Notes: a model not told the origin generated them from the letters alone. A stretch of DNA of 64,000 bases from Diadema setosum (GCA_033980235.1 CM067065.1:22572837-22636836), one strand, 5' to 3'. Counted from the first letter of the stretch, positions 22,611 through 35,093 are shown. Made by a program: numbers and translations.

Positions 22611-23290
22611 GTCACAAACATCCATCCAAGTTATATGGACCTATTGTGTCTTGTTATGACGAAACTTCGCAGTATCGAACCTATTATCATTTCTGGCTAA
22701 TATAATAACACAAATTCTCCTCGGTAACAGTGTGTAACACAAGGAACAAACACAGAGGGATTTCTTCCTAACGTATTCGTTTGCCCTCCCCAGCTAAACT
22801 TCGTATTTCTATAACGGAGCACATTTCTGTTGTTTTTCTATGTTAATTCTTTGTCATAATTTTAGCTGTGACCATGTTCGTTATAAGCAAATTTTGCATT
22901 GTAGACTTATATATGACAAGTTTAGAACCTGAATCTTTACTTCATGATAACGAAATTTTGATAAATATAATCGTTCTCAAGGATGGACTACGTCACTGAG
23001 ATTACACGTACGTTTGTACGTTCATTTACGAGAGATGGAAAAATTGTTTTCTTTGATTCCTCAGTATGAGAAAATAAACAAGCTTATATAATTGAGAATT
23101 GGTAATATCTATTCAGGATTTTGCAGAGGAGTTTGTTCTCAACATGAGATTGTTGTTTGTTGTAGAATGCGTTTCCAACTCAAGAAAGCTGCATTGTTCA
23201 ATATCTTGTTTGTTCCGAACGTCCGTGAGCTGCATGGGAACCTCCGTGATGAAAACTATGCTATGTATGTTGGGTAATAGAGACTGCCCT

Positions 23291-23409
23291 GGGCCCTGTT
23301 TTATGAAGAGTTAAAATCGATTATAAAGTCGATTTCAACTGTAAGTCTATGGCAGACTGTGTGGTAAGGAAATTTAAAATCGATTTTATCTTTTGATAAA
23401 ACGGGGCCC
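23291..23409. mobile_element. Small GGGCCC-ended MITE nested in the 4.28-kb element
   Basis: Starts GGGCCCTGTTTTATGAAG and ends with the inverse GATAAAACGGGGCCC; the internal AAAATCGATT blocks are also inverted. About 119 bases, no coding capacity. A longer relative is at 56,841-57,040. Confidence 0.75.
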
Positions 23410-23937
23410 AGATCAGATATATCTTAAAAAGGTTTGTTATTAATCGGAAGTGAGGATTAAAGTATGGGATAGTGAAATAAGAGGTCAAAATATTGAGTTT
23501 CTGTAAAATGCGCGTAGAGTGGAGAAAGTGTTTAGCGGAAGAGCAATATTTCAACAGAAATGACGAATTTAGTTAAATCACCAGTTGTCTACCATTACGT
23601 ACAGGTTAAGAGTACAAGCTTAATATTCTGCAAGCACGTACACATGTCCCTTAAGATATTTCATTAGAATTTTGAACTGAATCAGATGTTTGCAAACTAT
23701 GTTAAATGGTATTCAAATGTTTGTGCAGTAGTATTCCTCACGGACGTTCTCTGCTCTGGACATGGTAAACTTTAGCGGTGAATAAAAACTTGTTCCTCTG
23801 GGAAAATCCTAGTATTATTGGGTTCATATTAAAGCTTGAGTTATACTCTTTCAGGTAAGATGAATGATTTGGAGAATTTCCTACTTTTTAAATTTTGACT
23901 TGTTTTGGCTCAATTGTACATCGTTCAAAATTCTGAC

Positions 23938-23940
<3 letters not shown>

Positions 23941-23979
<39 letters not shown>

Positions 23980-24222
23980 CGTTGTTAATAATCCAGACAG
24001 GAGGTATATTTTTTTTATTGTTGTTGTTGTTGTTGTTGTTTTTTTTTGTAAAGCTAAGATGTAACAATACAATCAAGTATCCTTTCAGGTGCAGCTTCAC
24101 CAGGGTATCATGAAGACGTGTCATACATTTCTCTCTCTCTCTCTCTCTCTATGTAATAGACAAAGAAAGGGAAAACTGACAAAAACAAATAATGAATAGT
24201 GAAAACCAAGTTCCACTATATT

Positions 24223-24288
<66 letters not shown>

Positions 24289-24290
24289 GT
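23941..24290. repeat. Microsatellite cluster (AT)n, (GTT)n, (TC)n, (AT)n
   Basis: (TA)n 23,941-23,978, (GTT)n about 24,018-24,040, (TC)n 24,131-24,150, and a long (AT)n about 24,219-24,286. The first is the right flank of the 4.28-kb element. Confidence 0.93.
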
Positions 24291-24634
24291 GCGTGCGTGT
24301 ATGTGTTTGTGTGTCTTTCGTGGTTATGAATGCTTTATATCTGTTCCACTATCGAACAGCTCAGACACAAGAGTGCAGTTACTACCTTTTTATGCTTGAA
24401 AAAAATCAAAAACACAAAAACAAGCCCAGCAATATTCTCGAAAGTCATCTACGTCACATGACGTCACACGGTTGAAGGACAACGAAGTAGATGTTGGCGC
24501 TGTTCCATGAACGCATCGCGGACCGGATGGGCAGAAAATGTACTGAAAGTTATCACACAAATCTTTTAATTTTTCATCAAAAATCACAAACACTGCAAAA
24601 CATGTGATATATTTCGTATATCGAGTGATAAAAG

Positions 24635-24873
24635 CTACCCCATGTAAAGGAAGAATATTGAATTAAGTCGCGGATTCAATTTTCCAAACTCTCTAATCAT
24701 CTTCGAAACTCGGTTCACCGTGGCTGTGGTGGTAACACCATCCGAAATTTGGACGCCGTTCAAATACCAAGCCAAGTGGTAGGAACCGTGTACGTCTTCT
24801 GCCGAACACACAGCCGTTATGTCTTGGTTAGCCGGGAGAGGGCTGGGTACATCGAGTGTCATTTGGATGCCAT
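24635..24873 (-). CDS. Gene 1 (or separate gene) exon 'A': Ig-like strands A-E
   Basis: Acceptor ACTCAG, phase 1 start, DGIQMTLDVPSPLPANQ, then AVCSAEDVHG and AWYLNGVQ as in the other A exons, and an E-strand-like TATVNRVS. After that it diverges from the two others (which keep EFG) and ends at TAG after FFLYMG. No F-strand Cys. The differing tails suggest that the sequence after the E strand is not under the same constraint, as expected if a donor lies earlier or if the ends are free. A minus-strand ATTAAA near 24,563 could serve as poly(A) signal. Confidence 0.6.
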
Positions 24874-24889
24874 CTGAGTGTAATGGCAG

Positions 24890-25020
24890 AAAAGAAAAAA
24901 AAAGAAGAAAAGACAGTGAGAAGGAGACAGAAAGGGAGAAGGGGGTTTATATGAAGGTAAGAAACAAGGAGAAGCAAAGATATAGATAGAGAGAGAGAGA
25001 GGGGGGGGGGGAGGAAGGGA
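24890..25020. repeat. Purine-rich (GA) tract
   Basis: A GA- and G-rich stretch just upstream of the A exon on the minus strand; it is the pyrimidine-rich side of this intron's 3' part and generates low-complexity open frames. Confidence 0.85.
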
Positions 25021-25462
25021 GGAGAATGACCAAAAGAGGAAGAGAAACTGTAATATTTGGATGCAAATTTCAAAATTGTATTTTGGCAAGATATTGTTTA
25101 CAAGAAACTGTGTGTTTTATGACTCTTAAGATTACCGCAACAAAATAGAATAGAGAGAAAATTGAATTTAATAACATTAAAAGAATTTGTATTGCCAGTC
25201 ATGTAATGCATGAATTCTACTTTCCATACTTCATAATCAAAATATCTTCAATACCAACAGTATCATCTTCTAAAATGTCTATTTGATCAGAGCTTCTATC
25301 AAAGAACAAACATTACTGACCTACTTTCACCAATATTTGGTTACATGGTAGAAAAACAGTTGTTTTCAATTGTCCTTACCATATTACACGTTTTACTTTC
25401 GCTGAAACACAAGAGCCTGGCAAACGAGAAAGAATCTGAGGTATTTCCGTAGGTTTACTCAC

Positions 25463-25526
25463 CGATACATTGTATGCCGATAAAAAGTATGCAAACGTGT
25501 AGCAAATTTCGACCTTCAGTCATCAT
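25463..25526 (-). CDS. Gene 1 (or separate gene) signal-peptide exon
   Basis: MMTEGRNLLHVCILFIGIQCI, phase 1 end at GTGAGT. The exon's 5' edge is at 25,560 after a strong CTCTCTTTTAG acceptor, leaving a 34-base leader. I chose the Met that aligns with the other two copies; an in-frame ATG eight codons upstream (MWTVLPLT) would lengthen the leader peptide. 64 coding bases in all three copies. Confidence 0.68.
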
Positions 25527-25879
25527 TGTCAAAGGCAATACTGTCCACATTGGTAGAGATCTAAAAGAGAGAACAGGGGAAAAACTAATCAGTGATGTAA
25601 AAGGTGCGTCAAATTATTACTTCATGATTTAAAACAAATGCAATGAAACATAATTGTAATTTACTTTTCATTATTATATTGTCTTATTATCATAAAAGTT
25701 AAATACTTTCAGAATGAGAATAGATGATGGTTTTAAGTAGAAGGTGTATTGATGATCCTGGAGAAAACTCGACGAATGCCTGGGAGACAAAGGTCACTAA
25801 AGACCAACTTCTCAACAAATTAATGTGCAGCAACTGGTCGGTGTCCGAAACATTGTGAATCGTCTGCAAAATGCGCCGT

Positions 25880-25887
25880 TAATATAA
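25880..25887 (-). promoter_or_regulatory. Candidate TATA box for the 25.5-kb transcription unit
   Basis: A minus-strand TTATATTA about 355 bases upstream of the ATG, aligned by context with the TATA-like boxes of gene X and gene 2. Confidence 0.3.
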
Positions 25888-28800
25888 GCACGTATACTGC
25901 AAATGACCGTTACGATCCCGACACACGCAGGATTAGTATTACTCCGCGCAGTTGCTTCCTGGTTGAGGTTACGTCTCGATTTATTTTGTTTTAAGTCTTT
26001 CTCTTTTTCCTTTAATCTGCTTCAGTTAAAAAATCAATCCTAGACGTAATGAAAACTTTTCACTTTGTAAGCAATTCCTACTTGGCTGCATGTATTTCTG
26101 ATTTGCACGCTTTAATTCACGGATTATTTTTTTTTTTCGTGACGCGTAGTGATTTGGGCATCTCATGGTCTTGCTTCCTTACGATATTCGCTTTTATAAT
26201 TATAAAGGACGCACGAGATCGAATCGTGTAAGCTGAGATAAATGGAGGAAATGATGATGTCATTGAATATATTTGTTTACCATCAGTGTCACAGCGTGCA
26301 GTATATTGATATAGATCATCTTCAAAGCATCCCTATCAAAACTATTGTACTTTGTGTTGTAACTCCAGACCAGTTGCATTATAAAACAATTCCGTCCAAA
26401 TGTTGTTGTTGTTGTTTTGTTCCAGTTTTGAATTAAAGAAAGCACTGTGTTTGAGACAATGTATACACTGAAATCCACTGTATTATTGAAAACGAGTTAC
26501 TATTCTTATATTATTCTTATATTTCTCTGTGAAAATTGATCAAATATAACAAAGGGAAATGATACATCATATCCAGATGGGAAGATAATAGAATATTGCA
26601 AACATAAAGAACATAGTGCTCAATCTATTAAAGTTGGAATCTGAAAATAAATGCTAAAGAAATATGATGGAACCTACAGAAAAGTAGGCTTGTTGAACCT
26701 TAGGTCCAAGTATTGAAATCGAGTGTAAAGATTAAAGGAGCACGGTGCTATACAAGCACGAGAAGCACAACCATGTCCGGTAAGATGGAAAATGTCCATG
26801 TATTCATAGTGCATATCACATCCTCAGGAAAGTCACAAAAGAGTTGAGATTTATAGGGGGGGGGGAGGGGAGGGCATCATCGAAATGACCCTATACATCA
26901 ATAAAGCACTACTTCCACTACAAAATCATAAGGTAATACAATATCGGTAATCGGTCATAAAGTTTAGGAAAACTGATCGATACAGCCTACGGAAATTGGT
27001 GTGGTGTTTGTTTTTCTTCTTCTTTTATGAGGAAAGTGTAAAGAATAACCTCCTCTCCACCCCGCCCAATTCTGGTAAGGTGTTTTATTTTCTCGATGTC
27101 ACCAAGCTTTCCGACGTTCAATAAGCTCATTTCTCCTGCGTGCTACGTTTCAGTGCATATTCTGTCTGCACGTCTGATTGCATCTATAAAATGGCCGCAG
27201 ATTTCCTCTTCAAAATTATGTTGATAATGTCTTTCAGTTTCCACACCATTTTTGTTACACCATTAATATTCTACGTGGCTTACTAATTTCCTGCTCATAG
27301 GTTTGTGTGAAATTTATGCCCATTTGACTCATTGGCACAGATTAGAAAGGGTTAAAAAATCAATACCATGAAGTGAATATCCTGGGATGTAATGAGGCAC
27401 ATACAGGGCACGTTTAATTTCCTTCACAAGAAAGCATGCTAAAGACATTATAGATTTATCCGGAAATTAGGGTCTAACGTCGATTCCAAGCAAATGTTGT
27501 CTGTCAGGTATTAAATTCCTGTTTGTGTTTCTAAGCAGGTTTCGATGTCAACGAGTTGGTATTCTTGGCAAATGTCTTGATAGCAGATCCCCCTTGTTTC
27601 AATTACCTTGCAAGGATATGTGAAATCACATTAAGAAAATACAGTGTCGTACATTCATCTCTATCTCTGCCTTTTCGCTACGTCCATCCCTTTTATATGA
27701 TATGTCCCGTACTATCTAAATGGCACACTCGACTTTCCTATATAAGTATAATAACTTATTTCTCTTTGCAGAAAAGAAATAACAGTGCACATGCACCTAG
27801 TAGTCCGTTGTACATGATAAGAAGATGTCTTCCAAATTTGAAAAGTATCAACATTAAAGACTGCATGGCAATAAATAGTGACGATGTCACATTAATTGCC
27901 TGTTCTAATGAGTCTGCTCTTCACTTTCATCCATGCCTGGGGCTTTTTTTTTCCTTTTGTGATGCAGGGTCACATACATAACAAAATTTGAATTTGTTAA
28001 ATGGTACTTTGATTGTATTTGTAACCACATATCTGATGTTTCTACATTTTCTTTTACTATTCTTTTAAATATAACCTTTTTCATTTATGGCTTTCGGTGT
28101 AAACTATCACAAATGCTGGTGTGTGACTGGTTGGCTATGTCTGTGTAAAACGTTTAAAATGTTTGCATAGAAATAAAGTTTTATTTATGTCAGAATGTGA
28201 TTTTGTTACTGGGTCCCATCAATATACGCCTTGCTTCACAGGAATCCATAAAGTTTTAGTGTCTTTTATATATTCACTTTCTCATATAACTGCATGCATA
28301 TTTAGGTTTGCATGTTGTATACGTAATTGAATTGAACTGCATTGAAATTAAACGTATATTATGCGTGTGTATGTGACATGTCTCCCTCTCTTTGTTTTTG
28401 TTTTTATGTATTATGCTGACAAAAATGATACAAACAAGTTTATCTGAAGCGCATTTCAGACTTGAAAAAAAAATGCGCTTTAGATAATAAATCCTAACAT
28501 GATACGCAATATTACCAGCTAAATCTACGATACAAATTCAGAAATAACTAGGTATACAAGTATACATATGTAAGAGCTCAAATCTGTCTAATTTCAAGAG
28601 CTAGAAAGGAGATAGGGAAATATATTATATGAAAATAACATTAAACTTGAGCTAAAATGGTAAATGTCATTTTCACCTGAAGTTTGTAGCAGAGATTGTA
28701 ACTAAGAAAGAATTTGTCAAAGCTAACAAAATTTTCTGCCCATGTCGTTCCTCGCTGTTTTTGGCATGTCTTTTCGGAACTTTTTTGTCCTCCTAGTATC

Positions 28801-28902
28801 GAAAAAAACAAACCGGACTCCTTGAGAGTTAAGAAGAGGATATCTGTGTACCGCAGGGAAAAAGAAAGAGATGAAAGAATCCAATGAAATGAATGTATTT
28901 AA
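25888..28902. other. Intergenic region without recognised genes
   Basis: AT-rich DNA with a (G)n run at 26,859-26,874. An open frame on the plus strand at 27,556-27,981 (141 codons) is the longest in the region but contains no motif I recognise and has no conserved counterpart in the window. Close similarity to the other intergenic copies only resumes at about 29,700. Confidence 0.45.
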
Positions 28903-29449
28903 AGGACAAGTTCACCTTCATAAACATAAGGATTGAGAACACATCAGTGAAAGTTTGAGGAAAATTGGACAATCGATGCAAAAGTTATGAATTTTTTGAA
29001 TTTTTGTGTTGGAACCGCTGGATGAGGAGACTACTACAGCTTGTGAGTCATATGCGCACAACAATATAAAGAAAATGTAAAAGAAATTCAACATATTTTC
29101 ACTTTTTTCGCATGATAAAAGAGCACTTGACTTGCCACTTTCTAAAGGCAGGGGGAATAATATTACCCATAACATTTGTCGGCAACGAGTCAGGGGAATG
29201 TGTACTTTTTTCAAAAGATGGAATTTTGTGAAATTCTCTTTATATTTTCCTTATATTGTTGTACGCATGTGACATCTAAGTTATTCATACACTGCAGTAG
29301 TCTTCTCATCCAGCGGGTACTGCACAAAAACTTCAAAAATTCATAACTTTTGAACGGACTGTCTGATTTTCCTCAAACTTTCAATGATGTGTTCTACTAA
29401 TATTGCTACATTCTCTCAATCCTTATGTTTATGAAGATGAACTTGTCCT
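28903..29449. mobile_element. 547-bp AGGACAAG MITE with TTAA target
   Basis: Ends AGGACAAGTTCACCTTCATA and its inverse, flanked on both sides by TTAA. The two halves are largely inverse to each other (for example TTTGAGGAAAAT and ATTTTCCTCAAA). The TTAA duplication is typical of piggyBac-type transposition. No coding capacity. Confidence 0.85.
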
Positions 29450-30091
29450 TTAACACTCACTTGCAAATGATATGTATGCAGTAAGTGTTGCGAATTATTT
29501 CACTTCTATATGGCTTACTTGGCCCCGACAGAGGGCGGGCTTTGATTCCATAAAAGTTGCCGACCTAGCCATTTTGACTAGACCCTACTTTATCTTAATC
29601 ATTAATCCCGCAATACTTTGGACATTTTAATATCATTTACTTCTTTTATGAAATCAGAAAAGAAAATCTTGAATCCTTCACCTTAGCTTTAAAACAGAAC
29701 TAAGGGAGGGGGTGGGGCGAATTATACTTGAGAATCAATCGACCTACAGCACGACTTTATTTATTGTTTGCACAAACGAATGTGAACGTTTACGGTTAGT
29801 GGTATCATTTCCTAAGCTAAAATGCGTGCGATATTGAAACTATTTATTTTTCTTCAGTATTTTTGGTGAAAATATAAAAAAAATTGAAACCTTGATATTC
29901 TGAAACTTGTTTAAATCTTTTACATCAGAGCAATCATTCTATCCTTGTGATCCTTTAAATTTTATTCATATCAGACAACATAAAGACTTTGTAACACTAT
30001 TGATATTTTTCTATGTGTAGTACGTCATGACCTGAAAATTTTGAGTGTTTATGAATTAATTTCGTTGTGAGCTAATTCATGACATGTTTAA

Positions 30092-30649
30092 AGGACAAGT
30101 CTATCTTCATATACAAAAAGATTGAGAGAATGCAGCAATATTAGTAGAACACATTAGTGAAAGTTTGAGGAAAATTGGACAATCCGTTCAAAAGTTACGA
30201 ATATTTTAAGTATCTGTGCAGTCACTGTTGGAAGAGAGGACTACTACAGTGTATATGTCACATGCGTACAACTGTTATGAGGAAAACAAAAAGAGAATTT
30301 CACAAAACTTTACGTTTTGAATAAAGTGCACAGTTCTTCGACTTGCTACTGACATGTTAAGGGTAATATCATTCCCCCCTGCCTTCTGAAAGAGAGAAGT
30401 CGAGTGTTCTTTTGTTTTGCGAGATAAATGGAAATATGTTATATTTCCTTTATTCTTTCTTTAAGTCGTTGTACTCATGTGACATCACAAGCTATAGTAG
30501 TCTTTTCATCCAGCCGTGAGTGAGCAGAAACTTTAAAAATTCATAACTTTTTAACGGATTGTCCGATTTTGCTCAAACTCTCACTGATGTGTTCTACTAA
30601 TATTGCTGCATTCACTCAACCCACATGTCTATGAAGGTGAACTTGTCCT
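30092..30649. mobile_element. 558-bp AGGACAAG MITE at the shared TTAA site
   Basis: Same family as 28,903-29,449, flanked by TTAA at 30,088-30,091 and 30,650-30,653. The empty form of the same site is at 5,185-5,188, and in the third copy a different element occupies it (48,963-49,515). Confidence 0.88.
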
Positions 30650-31145
30650 TTAAGCAATCCCTTATAAAGAGAGATATTCGTCAATTCTAGAAAATCCTCG
30701 CAGAAGATTGGATAAAGCATAATCATAGTTCCACACCTCCGCATAACCAGTCATATAAAATTCAAGATAAATGTTATGTACAAATTAAAATAGATAATCA
30801 ATGCCTTTTGGTAAGAACAAGTCACTTAATTTCCATTTCAAGTTTATCAAAGATAATTTAGATTCATAAATAATTCACTCCTCAATGCGTAATAGGCGAC
30901 TGTATGTAACAGGAATGATTTCATCAAACTTCGTGAAGGGTAGATATACATACTCTCATGAGGAACACGACTGTATAATATATAGATTGAATGATATTTT
31001 CTTATTGGGTGCAGTAGGTGGAAATTACTTATTTGACTCAGTTTCCATTTGTTAAACGTTTTGGAAAATAGATAAATCAAATAATCCTAAATCATCCGAA
31101 CACCAGTTCCCCCTTGAAGCAGAAGTTGGTGATAACTACTTTCCT

Positions 31146-31336
31146 GTTATATCTTCAAATCTTTATTGAAGACTTATCTTTTTTCAGAAGCCTTAGATTA
31201 ATTTGTTATCTATTTTGCGTGTGTCTAATCAGTGACAATATTAGGAGCTCTGTTACATCACAGCGCAGTAGAGTAAATTTACATAGTAGCTGCGCTATAC
31301 AAATTTGTCTAATTATTATTATTATTATTATTATAG
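31146..31336 (+). mobile_element. LINE 3' end with (ATT)n tail
   Basis: The plus strand reads KSLLKTYLFSEALD then a stop, the characteristic C-terminus of CR1/L2-like reverse transcriptases, followed by a short 3' UTR with GCGCTATACAAAT and an (ATT)n tail. Severely 5'-truncated. Inserted only in this intergenic copy. Confidence 0.7.
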
Positions 31337-31362
31337 GGAACACCATATGCGTATATCATTGA

Positions 31363-31456
31363 CACACAAACACACACACACACACACACATACAGAAACA
31401 CACACATAATGATATCTACATCTCTTTCTATCTCTCTCTCTCTCTCTCTCTCTCCT
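31363..31456. repeat. (CA)n and (TC)n microsatellites
   Basis: Counterpart of 5,751-5,825, here following the LINE tail. Confidence 0.9.
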
Positions 31457-31551
31457 ACATTTTGCCTTCTGCAAGTGTTCATAGATCTACTAACAAGTTG
31501 GTTCTCTCGATATCTGATTTTGCAGTAAAATGAGGGACTTGTGAGAACAAT

Positions 31552-32054
31552 AATTGAGTATATGAATATAAGAACGACCCATGTCCAATTTTTGGCCAAA
31601 TTCAGTTTGACATGGGAAATTGTAGCTTATGCATAGACTCATCTTGTGTGTAAATGATAAATCCTAATTACCCCCGGAAGTGCCAGAAATGAATGAGTTA
31701 AATCTTATATTAATGTAAGAATGAAGGACTTGGGTCATTCTTACATTCATATAATAGCGCCCTCTCTCATCCTTCTTCCATCTCTATAGCAGAAAATTAT
31801 GAATCAAAGAACGACCCAAGTCCATATGAATCAAAGAACGACCCAAGTCCACCACACAAAATGGCCTCTCCACAATTAATGTAAATGTTGATTGTCATAA
31901 TAATATATGTTCTAATTTGTATATACAATGTTGCCTTCCCATCACAGTTAAATAGAATATTATTGGACAACTAAAAAGATATGATTTTTTTTTTTAGTTT
32001 ACTCGAAATGATCTTCCATGGACTTGGGTCGTTCTTATATTCATATACTCAATT
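31552..32054. mobile_element. 0.5-kb MITE with GAACGACCCAAGTCC ends
   Basis: Begins AATTGAGTATATGAATATA with AGAACGACCC following, and ends with the inverse, TATTCATATACTCAATT. The two other copies of this intergenic DNA lack it (about 5,935 and 50,275). Inside are three to four more copies of the end motif (about 31,720, 31,809, 31,835), so it looks like nested or internally duplicated ends. A 241-bp relative is at 60,306-60,546. Confidence 0.82.
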
Positions 32055-32971
32055 GTCTCACACGGCACCTTCATATAAGTAGGTATTGTGACGTGTGATA
32101 ATGTACACTAAACGTCTGCAATCAAATCACTTCATTATGTTCATTTATTTTTCGAAGACATTACAGACATGATTCCTTGTATACAGTTCTAACGCGTATA
32201 ATAAAGGTGATGAAAATATTTATGAGTTCATAACCTAAAATGATCTCGATATGAAGATAATTATGTAATACAGAGTAATGTTCAACTCAATTGTTCAGCC
32301 TTTATCCATTGTGAGACCGTTTGCCATTGTGCAATTATTTCAATTTGATAATAACTTTATTAATCACCAACGCGGATGCAGTATATCATAATGCAAGCGA
32401 AATTTCCAACGACCTGACGGTTTTCGCCAGCATGCTAAACTCGTAACGAAGATAGTTAATATCCATTGAAATTTTAAAAAAAAATGAAGATATGCATATT
32501 TAGGGCAATTATTGTACACACAATTGACGGTGAATAAAACAGGACACTTGAAGTGAAGTGGTACCCAACAGTCATTGCCAAGTTTAGCGGATCTAAACAA
32601 TATAAAATCGTTTCAGAAGTGCACGCATATTGATCACGTTGGTACAACACCAGACCCTATACAAGTTATCATGCCACATATTAGTCTTTTTTCACATTCG
32701 ATATGATGTTTAGATCTTTAATCCTACCGTCTGTATGAATTTATCAAAATTCATTTCGGGTAATATTCATCCCTTTAAAATATTGAGCCTATATTACCAG
32801 GTTTGTACTGTATATACTTTTGCCGTAGACTCGAGGAACACTTCCGGTATAACAAGCAAAGTTTTAACCTTAACCCTTTGCTGATTAAATTGGGAAGATT
32901 CATTTCTTATTTCAATATACAGGGTTTAATCTAAAACATACAATGATCGCACATGATTATTCCATTATTAT

Positions 32972-33688
32972 GTGACCCTGCATCATAAGACAACAAAAAG
33001 TCTCCTGACATGGATTTTTAGTTAAGGGCAGATTCTGAAAGAGCAGACTAAAAGAGTCAAATGATGTATAGCTCAATGAAATGGACTCTCCTAATCATCT
33101 AAAAATTGGAAAGAAAGCACACACTCAGGAAAAGTGTGAAACGAGAAAAGAGGCTCTGAAGTACTCTAGTACGTACTTGGTCGATTGAAGCACTTAATCT
33201 TTACCAAACCGCTAGCTGTGCGATGAATGGGACAAAATAAAAAAAAAAAAAAAAAAAAAAAAACAGGATGTAGATCACTGGAGCAACAACAATGAAGAAA
33301 TTATCAGCTTTGCCTGCAATTAAACATGCTCTGTTAACACATTCTGCCCATGATTAATGCCAATTTTCAAAGCAGTTACAGCATTATCCATTCTAAAGTT
33401 ATTAGACTTGAAAGTGAAGGGTGTGTAAAGGGTTATCAAGAGATGAAAAGGCTCATCTTCAAGACATACCTTATCTCACAACTCTACAAAAAACAAAAGT
33501 TGTAGAAAAATTGCTGAAAATGCACATTTCCATCCATTTTATGATCCGAAACTTAAGAATAATGTAGAAGTGTAGGTCTTTCAGAAAATGTGAAAAACCC
33601 AAATTGACTAGGTTGACCCGTTTTACCTCTTTGACTCCTCACGTAAAATCAATGGGTGCGATTTTTTGTTCGTTTTTGTTCTTTTCAC
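32972..33688. mobile_element. Old GTGACC-type MITE, middle copy
   Basis: Orthologous by duplication to 6,848-7,500. Contains a (A)n run at 33,238-33,263. Together with the inverted younger copy at 34,408-35,093 it forms a large imperfect inverted repeat. Confidence 0.65.
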
Positions 33689-34407
33689 TTTTGATATGTT
33701 GGGGATAAGGCTCCTAAATATATTTCAATAACGACAAAAGATGTGGATAATGCATATAAATTTTCACCAAGTTTAAAAAATTACGATTTAATATGTTGGT
33801 AGCAAGTGATTTACAACACATATTGTACTATCTATGTTCCCTTGTTACTCAAAAGCCAACACTACTTCTTAACGACAAAACAAAAAGTCTTTTAGGTTGC
33901 ATTAAGATATTTGCAAAAGACACTGTCAATGGATACGTGTCTTTTTTTTTTTTCAAAATTTCCCGCTTTAATGTTAAACCTTTGGCTCGAAAGTGGCAGG
34001 CCGTGGGGTGAAATCTCCGATCATTCCAATATATCACTCTGGTACATATGCGGCTGTTTGTACATGATATTCCCTTCGTTATGGCACGCCTGCAAAGAAA
34101 TCAGATATCGGAAAAAATAAAAACGAAGATAGCAGCTGTCATGAAACAATTCAGAAAGAAACAATACTTTGGATACGCTCAGTATGGTAGTGTGATAGTT
34201 TACATAGTTCGAGAAATGTTATGACATCAAATATATAAAACGGTTTTAATATTTTGTTATTCTTTGCTGATGACTGAGTATTATAAAGATAAATCACTCT
34301 CTATTCATTTTCCTTTTAAATGCTTTTCAGTGAACATAGCTTGATCTTACTACTTCTATCTGGCTATGAATATTGTCATTTTAACACAAGCTTAAGCCTT
34401 ATAAATT

Positions 34408-35093
34408 GTAACCGTGCACCTCAAAACGAACATAAAGTCGCACACACTGATTTTGCGTGAGGACTGAAAATAAGTGATATGGGTCAACCTAGCCGAACTT
34501 GACGTTTTCATATTTTCTGAAAGAGCGGGTCTTCTTTTACATTATGTTAAAATTTGGATTCATAAAACGGGCAGGAAAGGGTGTTTGTAGCAGTTTATCT
34601 CGAACATTTTTGGTAGAATAGTGTGATTAAGTGTGTCTTTAGAATCCTTTTTTCATTTCTGAAAAACCTTGTCCACACTCTTCACTTTCAACCCTAATAA
34701 CTTTTGAAAGGATAATGCTACTGCTTTGAAAGTTGGCATTAATTATGGACAGAATGTGTTAATGAGGAATGCTTAATTTCATTTTAATCTGATAATCCCT
34801 TCATTGTTGTTACTCTGGTGGTTTTCTTCCTGTTTTTGTCCCATTCATCGCAGAGCCAGCACGGTTTGGTAAAGATTAAGCGGTTGAATAGGCACTGTAC
34901 TTCAGAGCTTCTTTTCTCAGTTCACACTTTTCCTGAGTTTATGCTTTCTTTCCAATATTTAGATAGGTTAGGAGAGCCCATTTGATTTGAGTTATACATC
35001 AGTTTAAAGCTTAAAGTCTGCTCTTTCAGAATACGGTCTTAACTAAAAATTCATGTCTGGCGACTTTTTGTTTGTTTTGAGGTGCAGGGTCAC
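34408..35093. mobile_element. 686-bp GTGACC-type MITE with AATT target
   Basis: Left end GTAACCGTGCACCTCAAAAC, right end the inverse of GTGACCCTGCACCTCAAAAC, both flanked by AATT. The empty site reads GAATTATCCCAG at about 8,217 in the left copy. Ends match well, so this is younger than the two other members here. Confidence 0.85.

Larger units (their letters stand above)
19664..23940. mobile_element. 4.28-kb inverted-repeat element with GAACGTCCGTGA motifs
   Basis: Left end TGGGTGGGAATTTTGAACG, right end the inverse (minus strand TGGGTCAGAATTTTGAACG); the match runs about 30 bases with few mismatches. Both ends abut (AT)n tracts (19,626-19,663 and 23,941-23,978), consistent with insertion at TA in one microsatellite. 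Scattered through it in both orientations are copies of GAACGTCCGTGA or close variants (about 20,063, 20,227, 20,766, 20,790, 21,319, 21,472, 23,217, 23,740). No open frame longer than about 90 codons and none recognisable, so it looks non-autonomous. Confidence 0.65.

Noticed and set aside
27556..27981. 141-codon plus-strand frame as a gene
   Set aside because: No recognisable motif, no splice partners or conserved copy; it may be chance in a region with few stops. Not counted as a gene, though a search would settle it.
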